Of a DNA stretch of 64,000 nt, positions 1 through 15,700 are shown in pieces. The stretch is from Sacculina carcini. Lineage: Eukaryota > Arthropoda > Thecostraca > Sacculinidae. Each line of letters starts with the position of its first letter. The stretch's first letter is position 1. Both the position numbers and the translations under genes were made by a program. The stretch is taken from assembly GCA_916048095.2 (NCBI GenBank), contig OU696573.1:4157535-4221534 (forward strand), written 5' to 3'. Below the pieces are notes generated by a model, which saw only the letters and a program-made list of their open reading frames with translations, was not told the origin of the DNA and did not search any database.

Positions 1-1795
1 GTTTTCTCTGCAAAATCGATTAAGACCATGGAACATTCAACAAATTAACATCGAGTGAGTCCAATCAAATTATATCGAGGATTTATATATCACTACCAGG
101 CATCAGTGCGACAGACTCAATAGACTAGACAAGCATGTGAAACACACAATCTTAACGCAACCGCGAATATATAAAATACATTAAGTAGAAACAAAAACGT
201 GAAACTCTCAAAGTGTAATGTTAAGGAGTGATTTCAGTGTTTAAATTTGATTACCCTGTTATTTTGGTGATATTTTAGCGAAACATTGAGCTCAACTTAT
301 TATTGCAACTATTAGCGATTTTTAACGCATCCAAATGTGACCCTTTTCGCCAGTGAGGTGACGGTTGAAGCTCATGAAGCATGCAATCCTAGCACAACCG
401 CGACTGCTTAAAAAGTATTGTGGTAATAGTTATGGAATGTAAAAAGTACAAATTTTTCTCACAACAAGTACGTTTTTCATAAATAAATATATTTCACTAC
501 TCTTTTACGGGTTTTAGTGAAGTTTCTGAAAATTTAATGTGCAACGTTTTAGCGCAATTTTTATGTTTTTTTAGCGCAAGTTTTCTTTATTTTTAGCGCA
601 CCAAAAGGTCAACCTAATTATAACATATGTATGTTTGGTGCTAGTTCATGTATATAGGCATGCATGTGCTTATATGCATGCACTTTCATGCAGTATTAGT
701 CATGTGATGACGAATATCTCAATATCTTGACGTGTTAGTCTCAGTGAGCTGGCAATTCCTCCCGCACAACTAGAGACCATTGTGGAATAGTATGTTAGCA
801 TATCTAGCCAGGCATACTGTACCGTCGTGCACAAGTGTATTGCGGAGCTCCCTTGCACAATCTTTTTAATGCCTACAATAAACCTACCATGTTGGCTGAC
901 TCATACTGCGAAAAATACACTTTTTCATGGGTAGTGTAATGATATTTTGCGCCTAATTTGGTTTACGCCAAGGGTGGCAACTAAGCCATACCTGGCAATA
1001 TTGTCATTTTGTATCTCTGTGTTTATTGTGTCTCGTCAAAGGCTCTACGGTGATGTGGTGTTGTTGCTTATCAAGTAACTGTATTTTTGTATATGTCATC
1101 TGATAATGTGAATATTTGTAACATATTATTTTGGTGTTGTTTTCAGATGTACTTAGTTGTTTTAGTTGAATAAAACCTTAAGTAGAAGGTCGAGGGTTTT
1201 CGGAACGCGACAGGTAGCAATGCGACCACGATAGCAATTGCGAGCAATTGATATTTTAAATTTTATAATATATCACTCATATCTAATATTATTATTATCA
1301 GCATTATGATTAATATTACTATTATTATTACAATTCAATAAACACAACAAAATGCTTAATGCCTGAGCGCTATAATTTGTGCGGCCACAATTATCATGTT
1401 TTTTGGATTTGTAGAGAGAGCCAGAGAGACCAGTAATATCATTAATTAAGAAAACTACACTGGAAATGGAATAAGGTGAGACGAAATCAGATCTGTTCAT
1501 TGCAGTCTGGATATTTAGTCGTGAAAAGTTTCAAATTCTTACGAACTTGGATGTTTCTCTACGCTAAATCGATTAGACCAAATGTAGATGCATCGAAAAA
1601 ACAAACGTTCGTATTTGCGTGAGCTACTCAAATCCAATAATAAAAGGTGATTTCAACCAAACATTTACAGCCTGGCATATTTATCACACAAATTACTTTA
1701 TCTGGCTTCAATGGCTTAAGGTATTTTTTCCTTAATTCCATATATTTCTGCCAATAGTTTCCAAGATCGAAAAGTACACATGCCACTCAACATAC
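1..1795. other. AT-rich DNA without recognisable genes
   Basis: No open reading frame of convincing length or composition and no known repeat family was recognised. The only local structure is a short motif TTTTAGCGCA that recurs about three times between 534 and 602. The composition is like the rest of the host DNA in the window. It could be intergenic or intronic. Confidence 0.5.
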
Positions 1796-1821
1796 AGTAA
1801 CAAAAGTAACAACAGTAACAA

Positions 1822-1879
1822 CAGTACATACAGTACATACAGTACATACAGTACATACAGTACATACAGTACATACAGT
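1822..1879. repeat. 9-bp minisatellite (AGTACATAC)n
   Basis: About six head-to-tail copies of AGTACATAC, preceded by AGTAACAAC variants. The Tyr/Cys-rich open frame across it on the minus strand is a by-product of the repeat and not a gene. Confidence 0.9.
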
Positions 1880-1993
1880 AACAACAATCACGCACGAGAC
1901 TCACAGAACCTAAGCACCTTTATCAAGTGAGCACTAAAAATCACCTATTTACTAATACAATACATGATATTTACAGCCATTTCACCATATTCA

Positions 1994-2300
<307 letters not shown>

Positions 2301-2386
2301 TCACACATACACACACGTCTTGTACTGACTTTCATCGTGTGTAGTTGTGCAACTGTGGTGTGTATCGATAAGTACGTACAGTGTTC

Positions 2387-3322
2387 ATGATGGACAAGGA
2401 GACACTACAAGTCCTCTTGACCTCGCAAGAATCGGCATTCAAGGACGTTATGAAGCAGGTGAGCCACCAGCTCAATGAGCAGATAAAAGTCCTGAATGAA
2501 AATCTGGGTGAACTCAGGCGAAGCCTGGAGGTCTCCCAAGCTGAGATTTATGACCTCAAAAGCGAAATGAAAGACACGAGAAAAGAAAACGCGGAAAGCA
2601 AGAACACAATCGACCAGCTGCGCAACAAGATCATCGAGCTGCAGCAGATAGCTGACAAATCTGAAGATTTGAGCCGGAGAAAAAACGTATGCATCGCAGG
2701 CATGAAAGAGACTGGACATGAAACATGGGAGCAGACCACTCAGGGCGTACTCAAGCTGCTGTCAGAAAAAATGGACCTGCCGGCAGCGAACAACGAGCGA
2801 GCGCATCGGGTGGGTCGTCCCTCACGTGATAGGCCTCGAAATATTGTTGTGCGATTCGACCGGTTCTCTGACCGCGACGCGACCATGCGCATAACGCAAA
2901 AACTGAGAAGGTCAGGACTTTACATTAATGAAGACCTCTGTGCTGCCTCGCAGCAGAAGAAGAAAGATCAGATGCCGATGCTGAGAGATGCAAGAGCTCG
3001 CGGCAAAATAACGTACTCCAGACACACCCGTTTGATCATTCGAGACAGGCATGATGCGGAGTCAGTTGTCAGCGACACGCCAGCCAATCGCAAGTTTCAA
3101 CACGTGGCTAGTGTACAACGTCAACACGGACGAAACAGCGACGTTCTCGCAGTGGCAGATGCGGTCTCAGCTACAGCAACGGGCGGTGCTACTGATGAAG
3201 CACGTGTGACTACCACGTGTCCCACAAAGTACGATGCGTCAAGGAGAGTGGGAGGAGACTCGGGTGTCGTGCCAACCACAAGTCAGCAAAACCAGCGACC
3301 TAGGCGCACCAAAAAGCAGTAG
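2387..3322 (+). CDS. LINE ORF1 protein (coiled-coil RNA-binding protein)
   Basis: An intact 312-codon frame counted from the first ATG (2387; a second ATG follows directly). Residues about 20-95 are rich in Glu, Lys, Gln and Leu with heptad-like spacing, consistent with a trimerising coiled coil. Residues about 98-220 resemble the RRM plus C-terminal domain of L1-type ORF1 proteins, including a run like ERAHRVGRP followed by PRNIVVRF, and later RGKITYSRH. The C-terminus is a basic, low-complexity tail ending in Lys/Arg. ORF1 proteins of this type bind the element's own RNA and act as chaperones in the retrotransposition particle. It sits 55 bp upstream of the start of ORF2 coding. Its open state contrasts with the decayed ORF2. 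Confidence 0.8.
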   Translation: MMDKETLQVLLTSQESAFKDVMKQVSHQLNEQIKVLNENLGELRRSLEVSQAEIYDLKSEMKDTRKENAESKNTIDQLRNKIIELQQIADKSEDLSRRKNVCIAGMKETGHETWEQTTQGVLKLLSEKMDLPAANNERAHRVGRPSRDRPRNIVVRFDRFSDRDATMRITQKLRRSGLYINEDLCAASQQKKKDQMPMLRDARARGKITYSRHTRLIIRDRHDAESVVSDTPANRKFQHVASVQRQHGRNSDVLAVADAVSATATGGATDEARVTTTCPTKYDASRRVGGDSGVVPTTSQQNQRPRRTKKQ

Positions 3323-3376
3323 GAGTATCACTTCTTTTTCTATGCAACGCATCTTGTATTTTACTCTGTCTTTAGC

Positions 3377-6238
3377 ATGGCAGTTACAAACACTCAGGAT
3401 TTTGACAAGCATCTATGTAACACTGACTCAACGTACTTCTATAACATCAGACATTTTAGCTTACCACCTACATCAGATATTTTCGCGAACAGTTTTCCTC
3501 TGGAAAATTCCCACTATGGCAAACCTAAATTCAACATATGCGGTATGAATATAAGAAGTATCCCTAGCAACTTGCAGCTATTTCAAGATATGATATTAGA
3601 CAATATTGGAATAAACCTAGACGTGAACGGATTTCTCGAGACACGACTCGACGATGATATTGTAGACTTATATAAATTACCAGACTATGACATGCACAAT
3701 TTGAACAGAAATAGATCAGGTGGTGGTGTAGCTGTGTATGTCGCGAGTGGTTTGAGCTCTTCCAGATTGAACCATATATCTTTCTCAAATGATTCTGTCA
3801 AGTGCTTGGGTGTTTAAATCACTATTGAATGTAAGAAATCACTGGTATTATGTATTTATAGGCCTCCAAATTCAAAATTTGACAATTTCATTGATAATCT
3901 TCAGCATACCCTGGAAACATAAACTAGAAACTATAATTCAATTTACATATTTGTTGACTTTAATATTAATCTAACAAAAAACTGCAGTATGACCAAAGTA
4001 CTCGAAAACAATGCACATGTATTCTTTTTTGCAACTAATATCCAAACCAACTCGCGTTTCAGAAACATCAGCTACATTTATCGACCATATTTGGACCACA
4101 AATTTTGAACATAACATGTCAAATTTGGTGCTGAAGAATGATATATCCGATCATTACATCATAATATCACAATTCAATATACAATGACAAACTCTAGGAA
4201 ATCCAGTTTACGCACATAAAAGAATCATAACTGACACAAATATGGAATCATTTCGTAGAATCATTTCGGAGGAAAACTTGGAATCTGTGTTGAAATCTGA
4301 ATGTCCGAACTAATAATATAATATCTTTTCCGACCGCTTTTGTAGCTATTTGATAAACACTTTGTATTACATAAGGTCAAAATTAACAACAAAAGTTCAA
4401 AGAAACCATATATAACATCTGGGCTGCAGAAAAGCATTGTTGAGAAGCACAGACTTGAAAGACTGGCTTCTAAATGGCCCAAGGGCCAACCCAAAAAAAC
4501 ATTGGAATATAATGAATAATATACTGGGCAGGGATGGAAAACGTTTCGAATACATCCCGGACTTTAAAAAGAAAAATATGAATCTAGCAAATGTGTTTAA
4601 CCATCATTTCTTGAGTCTAAGCAACAACAGTGTTGAATGCAACGATAAAGAAGTATTTCGATCCTATCTTACTGAAAACATTTCTTCATCATTGTTCGTA
4701 AATCCAGTTAATCATGCTGAAGTTCTCAAACTTTTGCGAAAGGTCTCATCAAATTCACCGGGTTATGACGAAATCCCCCAAAACTAATAATGAAGGTCTG
4801 TTCCGAAATAGTCATTCCTCTGACTGACATAATAAACAAAAGTTTCTCAAAAGGCATATATCGAGATCGTCTAAAAATTGCCAAAATTATTCCTGTATAC
4901 AAATCCGGAAATATCTATGATCTTAATAATTTTCGCCCTATATCCCTCCTACCAGCTTTCAACAAAATATTTGAAAAATGTTTATCTTCCAGACTGGTCA
5001 ATTATTTAGAATCAAAAAACCTAATTACTGCCAGCCAATTTTGTTTCCGTACAAACAAATCAACAGAAACAGCCATACTAAATTTTACAGCGGAAATTTA
5101 CAAATGTTTGGAACAAGGCGATAATGTAGTCGGAGTATTTCTGGATCTCTCTAAGGCATTTGACTCCCTGAACCATACAATACTGTTTGATAAACTTGAA
5201 AATTTAGGAATTCGTGGTATCAGCTTAGCACTTTTCAGATCTTATCTTAACAATCGTTTCCAATCAGTTTACTACGACCAAAACTATTCAAATTATCTAA
5301 ATATTCATAAGGGCGTCCCCCAGGGCTCTGTATTGGGTCCCATACTGTTTCTCATCTACATTAATGACATAGAAAGGGCTAGTAATAAATTCAAATTCAC
5401 AATCTATGCGGACGATACTAGCTTAATTTTATCTGATGAGAACAAAGAAGAGCTGCATGCAAAATGCCAAACTGAACTTGTAAAAATTAATCAATGGATT
5501 GAGAGCAATTACCTGAAACTTAACATTAAAAAAACACACTTCATTTTCTTCCAGAATCGCTCTAGACATGAAACATTTCCTGATCTAAAATTCTAAGGAC
5601 AAGTCTTGTTACAATCACAATATACTAAATTTTTGGGCATATTAGTAGACGACCAAATGAGCTGGAACAACCAAATTGAATATGTGTGTAAAAAAATTTG
5701 TCGAACATGTGGAGTTTTATACAAAATCAAACCCTACCTTACCGATAATGCAATGAGAAGTTTATTTTTCACTCTGGTATGCCCTCACCTAATATACTGT
5801 GCTTCCATATGGTCCTTTACCTGGCCCTCGTTCGCTGCAAAACTCTCAGTAGCACAAAACAAAGTAATTAGGTGTATAATGGGTCTGAAAAAATTCGAAT
5901 AAACCAGAAGTCTCCATCGTTCCACTCAAATTATGTCATTCAATTATATTCGTAAATACTTTACAAGCATCCTGATACACAGATTTCTCAAGCAGCCCCA
6001 TATAAACACATTTTTTATTCCATCTAACAGCTCTAATCGCATTATGAGAAATAGATATGATATTATGCTACCAAAATTTAGAACTACTTTGTTTCGAAAT
6101 TGCTTTTTGCATGAAGGCCCTGAAATTTGGAACAAACCTCCACAAAGCCTAAAATGTATTAATGAAACATGTTCTCTGGAAAGGTTCAAACTTGCTCTGA
6201 AAAAACACTTTTTAGCCGACATGATTTCAAACATTTAA
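3377..6238 (+). pseudogene. LINE ORF2 remnant: endonuclease plus reverse transcriptase
   Basis: The 5' third (3530-4170) keeps AP-endonuclease-like pieces: NIRSIPSNL, an ETRL motif, SGGGVAVYV, then YRPPNS and VDFNINL after an in-frame stop near 3817. A shift of frame occurs by about 4437. The reverse transcriptase region (4790-5600) is well preserved: NNFRPISLLPAF, DLSKAFDSLNH, GVPQGSVLGPILFLIYIND and the catalytic YADD at 5405-5416. The C-terminal thumb/tail (5606-6238) continues in the same frame after a stop near 5594, and another stop lies near 5900. ORF2 would nick target DNA and copy the element RNA into it (target-primed reverse transcription), but this copy cannot make a whole protein. 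Confidence 0.88.
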
Positions 6239-6674
6239 CGGTGTATGTTGATAAGACCGTCTTATTTCGATGTAAATCATGTAAATTGCATATACTTAAA
6301 TGCAGTGTCTCGTGTCGTTTCATATATAGTCTCGATATGATTTTCGTTGTTTGCTACATGATTTGTCCATTGAAGTATATAAATATCACGCACAAATGAG
6401 CACATTCAAATGATTGTACAACTGAATGCACATTACACTATCCGTTCGTCCACGAGCCACGGCTCGACGAATCGTTGCCTTATTAATCTGTGCTTACTGT
6501 ATAACTTGTTTTGTTGTCTATGTGTGGTAATACATCAAATTGACAAATTGACAAATTGACACGCGCACATTGAGACGCTTGTAAATGTAAATGTATATAG
6601 ATTTACTCATAAACATATACGTGAATACGTGAAACCACACACAATGTCGTACATACGCACATATACATTTAAAC

Positions 6675-6996
6675 CAGGGATTCTTAACCGGGGGTATTCA
6701 TACCCCTTGGGGGTATGAGAACAAAAGGCCGGGGGTATGGGAATATATTTATGGGTACTGGTATAAATTATCAACGGTTTATGGAAACTAAAATTATCAA
6801 TGAATATGATATTTGCTAGTAAGGCGTATCTAGTGCAGTAAGCTAAAGCAATTCAATCGATTATTCGTGGATCTGGAAGACATACTGACAAATTATAGCA
6901 TTGGTGATAATTATTTGAACAGTCAAGTAAAGGCGGTATGAGACCATATTCGACAATCCATCGGGGGTAGGAACCATCAAATGTAAAGAACCCCTG
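6675..6996. mobile_element. hAT-type MITE, 322 bp
   Basis: The ends are inverted: the left begins CAGGGATTCTTAACCGG and the right ends AAGAACCCCTG. The body repeats a GGGGGTA theme near both ends. The 8-bp flanks (ATTTAAAC and ACCTAGAC) agree at five positions, a decayed 8-bp target duplication as expected for hAT elements. It has no coding capacity. CAGGGGTTCTTAA-type ends are common among hAT elements; the family name is unknown. Confidence 0.65.
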
Positions 6997-7085
6997 ACCT
7001 AGACAAACATACCCACATATGCACAGACATGCAGTATACGTAAGCATATAGCTAAGTACACATGCAATGTACGCACATTGATGAC

Positions 7086-8336
7086 TAGGGCTGTCAAAAA
7101 AGTAACCTAAAAATCAGAAAAAAGTAACTTTATTTTCGAGAAAAAGTAACCTAAAAAAGTAACCTAAAAATCAATGAGTTTTAATGTTATTATCACTTTT
7201 GTATCGCTTTATCACATGTTTATCACGCCTTTGCTGATTAGTGCGCTATATGAAATACACGGTTTGTTTGATGTTTGTTCTTGAACATAAAAAGTAACAT
7301 AATAATCAATAAAGTAACCTAAAAATAACCTTCTTCAAAAAAGGTCAAATTCTGTTTGCAGTTCTGAAGGAAGAAAATACGCCAGTCCTTCTTTTCTATC
7401 CTCTTTCCGAGTTGGGACTATTTTTCGACCCTCTCTACTATCTGGTACCATTTTTACAACAAACCGCCAAACGTGACTTAATATGATTTGGCTAAGCTCG
7501 CAAAAAGGAGCATAACCATCAAAATGTAATTTATAGTGGAAAGCTAATACAAATGCAAAAAACAATAATTGCAAATGTAAATATTTTAGTAATGGTCGCA
7601 ATAATGTTCTTTATATTGTTTCAATGGAACATTTTATCAAATAGAACGTGCTACAGCTTGTATATTAGTGTAAGCGTAAACACTGCATGTGCCCCCGTCC
7701 TCCCATATGTAGCTCACAGTCTTATAAATGTCAAACGTGGGAATATAGCGCTATCTCACGCACTGAAAATCACGTGCTTACTCCTGTTCAAGAAAATACG
7801 TACTGTCAAGTGCTACAGTGCAGTATCTGGTATAGAGAGCTCACACATCGTACTATACCACGCTCCAAACATCTCACGGCACGTGGGCATATACTAAAAT
7901 GGAACGACGCTGTCCTGCGTACCCAAAAACGTATAAATATCGAGTAGTACAGATAATAAGGTGAAGATTGATTGTTAAATCCTAACAGCATAAATTTTTA
8001 CATTTCTTGATCTTCAGACCTGATATTCCATCTATTTTCCTATTTTATCCTCATGTATACCGTTTTTGTGCCTCTTATCTGCAAAAAGTCACCAAACTTT
8101 GTGGTAAACTTACCTAATACATGAAAAACTTACAAGAAAAATATCAAAAGATAACCTGACGATAAAAATGTAACCTAAAAAGCAATAAAGTAACCTAACG
8201 AAGAAATAGTAACTTTCGGTAACCTAATAACTTTTTTAATAATTAGCGTACACAACTTTTTCATGCAGTTTTAGGTAGCTTATGAAAAAGTGACCTTTAG
8301 GTGAAAAAGTAACTTTATTAACTTTTGACAGTCCTA
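7086..8336. mobile_element. hAT-type non-autonomous DNA transposon, 1251 bp (family with AAAGTAACC repeats)
   Basis: The ends are inverted repeats, TAGGGCTGTCAAAA on the left and the complement of TAGGACTGTCAAAA on the right, flanked by a perfect 8-bp target duplication TTGATGAC (7078-7085 and 8337-8344). The 8-bp duplication and T/CAG-type ends point to the hAT superfamily. Subterminal regions carry many AAAGTAACCT motifs, a possible transposase-binding array. The inside holds no transposase; the short open frames are not conserved between copies. Two related copies lie in the window (39029-45082, split by a gypsy element, and a decayed one at about 56745-58520). Confidence 0.88.
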
Positions 8337-8344
8337 TTGATGAC

Positions 8345-8809
8345 ACGTCCTCAATTGGCATTCTGTGGCACATTCATCTCATATCCCGTGTGCATATACT
8401 TTCCGTTTATACAATTCCGCTCTGCAAATTATTACTGGCAATTTTAAAGTTTCTGAGACTGTCGAGAAAGTTTTTCTTGAACTACTCCAATTTTTTGTAT
8501 TTATCGAACTTTGGAGCTAAACTTTTTAGGCGATGCATAATATATTCATAACTGTCCATTTGAACAGTTGAAAATATTCCATCGAGCAAGATTAATGCAG
8601 TTTGTATATTTAATTGAACACGGGTTATTTCACCCACAGAAAAACTTTCCATGATACTAAGGGTCTTATTACAGTAAATACGTGTGACCATATATGAGTA
8701 TTCATCGTCGTTCATTTAAGACAATTACCACCGGCCTATACAATATGCATGAAGATGTATTATAAATGAGTGTCAGCTATTCTGGCACTGCCACTATATC
8801 TATCTATCT
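8345..8809. other. AT-rich spacer
   Basis: No recognised gene or repeat between the hAT-type element and the first Helitron-like element. A 77-codon minus-strand frame at 8482-8715 has no recognisable family and ordinary AT-rich composition. Confidence 0.5.
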
Positions 8810-11715
<2,906 letters not shown>

Positions 11716-14700
11716 TTGTATATGTCTGTTTGTCTGTCCCACCCTCCTTGGTCCATATTATATCAGCTACTTCTCGGCCACAACTTGGCGTACCCGCTAA
11801 CAATTTATATCATCACGTTGGAAATTTTCTTGTCTACACGAGAGGTAAAATTTTAAATTTAAAAATAAATCGAAAAGTTATAGCGGTGAAAAGACAAAAT
11901 GTACCCTGAAAAATGCGAAAATTTTGGTCAATATTCTGCCATCGAGTCCTCATAAACTAGAAATGGTACAACTATACGAATTATACCATTGTGTAGAAAG
12001 TTTTCTATTCTACAAGATAAAGTATAATTTATACCCAAAAATTAAATATAAAGTATGTAAAAATGACAAAATGTCAGTCTACATTCAAATTATATTTAAG
12101 CTCGAAGCGTCCGATTTTCTGTATTTTTTTCTCTATTTCTCAGCAACTAAACATCACACATCTAAATAAATAATACCATCATGCTGGTAATTTTGTTTTC
12201 TACAGCACGGTATAAGTTTTAATTTTCCAAAGCGCATTAAGATAAAGTTACGGCAGTGTGAAGTCAAAATGACAAAGTCAAAAAGGCAAAATTAGCACTG
12301 AAAACCGTGAATATTTTGGTCAAAATTCTGCTATCTGCTCCTCATAAACCAGCAATGGTACAACTATAAAATTATACTATTGTGTAGATAATTTTGTATT
12401 CTCCAAGATAAATTATAATTTATATCCACAAATGATACAAAAAACATGTAAAATTGGCAGAATTCTCAAATACATCCAACATTCCACTTGAACACCCGGC
12501 GACTAAAATTTATTCATTTTTCTACCTATTTCTCAATAACTATTTGTCACACGTTAAAATAAAGTATATCATCGTGCTCGAAATTTTGTTTTCTACAATA
12601 CGGTATATTTTTTAATTTTGCAAAGTGTACCTAAAGGAAGTAACGGCGGTGTAAAGTCAAAATGACATATTGCCAATTTGACAGCTATTATGCGCACATG
12701 CGATTACACAGGAATATACACCGATTAAATTTCACTGAAGCCCAATCACAATTAAGAATGCATCATATTAGCTCCAAGCGTGGATGGTGCGGTTGTATTG
12801 CGTACAGCTTAATTAATGCTACACTATACTGAATATAAAGGCTTTATTGTCCTCAATATTTACACATGAATTGTTCAGCACGACGGGCGGGTAAAATGCT
12901 ACTGGGAACAAAGTAAGCTACTTAATTTGACTATGTAATTTACTTGGTTTAATTTCAAGATGCATACGCTTAAGTTGCATAAGGATATGGGTTGTAATAT
13001 CATGCAATGCCAACTATATGCATATGCTGTTTTAGCGGAAAAATTAATCTGGAATTATTAAGATGACAGAAAGTTTCATTGTTTTGATAGTGTTACACTT
13101 CTGAATTACTACACACGAAGGACGGGTGTGAATTGGAGCAGTGCTGAGGAAAAAAAACTTTGTCAATAATTAAAACAAGCATTTACAAATTTGACATTAT
13201 CTATTGGTCGTTTTTCATCAATTTTCTTTGTGTTTGTTTCGGGTTTGAGTTCTGAATTATTCCGCACGACGGGCAGCTTTAAATATGAGGCGGGTTGTGG
13301 AAAAACATTTTTCTAAATTGAAATATAAATTTCACATTTAGATTTTTGTATTGGGTAAAACTTTTTTATAGTTTTGTTTTTCTTTTTCAATTTGCACTAC
13401 TTTTTTCAAGAATTGAATATTATTTATATTTTATTAACTGTTCCGCACGACGGGCGGGTTTAAATGTATCTATAAAGAGTGGGTTTAAATGATAGCGAGG
13501 TATATGATATTTTGCTAGCAGTAAATATTCTGGCGATAACATTAGAATAGCTCTAGACATTAGAATAGAATAGCTATGATATATGTATTAGGAATATTAC
13601 GTAGCAGAAGATAGATTGCATAATATAATATCGGCTGTAATATCGGTGTAATTCAAAAAATAACAACTGTATGGATATGATGCATTAGTGGAAGCATTAA
13701 CCGGTAATTATGAGATAATATTATGGAAAAAAATTCATTTATATACTAAAAAAATCATTGTGTTTACATTTCGAAATTATTCCTCACGACGGGCGGGCGG
13801 GTTGACTGAATAATATGTCGTCAATTATTAGAATAAGAATATGCAAATTCAGAACAAGAATTTTCTATTGGTATAGATCTTACGAGATTTTCGTACAATT
13901 TAGAGTTTTCTATTAGACTGGCTGTTTGCATTTAAATATGTATTACTTTTGTTTTATTAATTGTTCCGCACGACGGGTGGGTTTAAACATTCAATTTTGC
14001 CGTGTGGAATGAATACTTCAAGTTTTACTTCAAGATCCAGACTCACTAATGTAAATGTGACTTAAATGTGTATAATTTTATCGCATTATGCAACAAATGT
14101 GAATTTAGCTGCCTTACAGTTTGGTTCCGATACTATATTGGAGAGTTGAGAGAAAAGTATTGGTGGGCCGCGTGTTTGGGACCCCTGGGGTAGATAATCT
14201 CAGTCTTCTGATTACAAATTATGATCGAATCAGTATATTTTGTGATCACAAGCTAATAAGTTGAATCACCTCAGACTAGGCTGAGTGCGGTCAAGATTTG
14301 ATGGTTGGGTTGGGTTGGGTAGGTTTGACTCAGGTTATATTGGGCTTTAATGATAGCGGAAAATATATAAATTTTAGCAATAAATATCATAGCGGTAAAA
14401 GTAAAATAGTACTTAAGCAAATAATGTTGGGGAATGATCTTAAGTACTAAATATAGTTTGGAAACATTCTGATGAAAAGATTTCATCATCATTAATTGTT
14501 TGTTTCGTGTTTATGTTCTGAATTATACCACACGACGGGCAGATTTATATATCAGGCGGGTTGAGGGATAAGATTTGTCAAAATAAAAACAAAAATATTC
14601 ACATTTAGACTTTTTTATTGGTTAAGATATTCATAGCTTACATTTTATGCTCTTCAATTTGTATTATTATATTTTATGGATTTAATATGAATTTTATTGT

Positions 14701-15137
14701 ATGAATCGTTTCGCACGACTGGCTGGTTTAAAAAAAGTGTTTGTATTTCTTAGTTAATTTTTTCAAATGGTTCATTTAAGAAAAAAGGTAATATTTTTAA
14801 AATAAAAATGCTCCGCGGGTAGCAACTATAGACAATAGAACGTTCAATTTCCCGTGTAGAATTAATCCATACGCAAAACCAATGGATTTGACTTCAAGAT
14901 CCAGAACGGATCGTGTTCGAGTTCTGAATTATTCAGCACGACGGGCGGGTGTAAAAATGACTAAGGCGGACTGAGGGGAAATATTTTGTCGAAATAAAAA
15001 TTATAAAACTTATAATTAATTTATTGATATTCTTATGAGTGTACCCTATTTCATTTTTAATTTTCCATATTTTTATGAATTGAATATGAATTTCATGTTA
15101 TGAATTGCTCCGCACGACGGGCGGGTTTTAATTCTAG
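11716..15137 (+). mobile_element. Helitron-like non-autonomous element, copy 2 (5' end replaced)
   Basis: From 11729 the sequence follows copies 1 and 3 closely (CTGTCCCACCCTCCTTGG, then a GGTCAATATTCTGC block), but the 5' terminal TC(TA)n start is lost at the junction with the inverted arm. The 3' end is intact: hairpin module, then CTAG ending at 15137, followed by T. Terminal modules with CCGCACGACGGGCGG-type hairpins recur near 12872, 13259, 13440, 13775, 13965, 14520, 14708, 14935 and 15108. No protein-coding gene is present. Confidence 0.7.
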
Positions 15138-15700
15138 TATGTAATATATAGATACAACGTATAATCGGGCTATCCACCTTGACAAGAATCAATCTGATAT
15201 GACTTCAGCTAATATCTTACAGGCAGCACTAATAAGAACTGCGCCGTATGGCGGAGCAATTACTGTGGCAGCGCGTGTTCTCGCTTTATTAATTATAGCT
15301 ATAGATCAGCCCACTGGCCGACACTAACTGTGTAATTGATTTAATGAATTTGGCCGCCGACTTCGACAAACATCAGTTCTACAGCAGTTGCACGGCTGAT
15401 GAAGATGAATTGCAACAATTGGCCGACAAACAGACGCCAAGCGCATGTGTCTTCAAGCCGCTGTTCAATCGGTGTTGCCGCGTTTTCTGACGGTGCGCTT
15501 GCCGCAGCACGGCAATCGTATGCCCACACACGAGATGATAACGGCAAAAATTGTGGCTCTTGCAGGTGTTTAATCAACTTGATGTTCATATCAGTGGGTG
15601 TCAAATTTTTCCTGTGATCTTCTCCAAGTTTTTTTGAGATCAGAGTTTCACGCCTTCATGCACGTCTGATTTGAATGCAGCAATTTATTATGGTGCCTAA
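15138..15700. other. Non-repetitive island between Helitron-like copies
   Basis: This stretch is more GC-rich than its surroundings and is not shared with the flanking Helitron-like copies. Open frames of 87 codons (minus, 15341-15604) and 72 codons (plus, 15399-15617) overlap on opposite strands; neither resembles a family I know. It may be ordinary host DNA that separated two insertions. No function is claimed. Confidence 0.4.

Noticed and set aside
1716-1904. Cys/Tyr/Met-rich 62-codon frame on the minus strand
   Set aside because: Product of the 9-bp minisatellite, not a cysteine-rich peptide gene.
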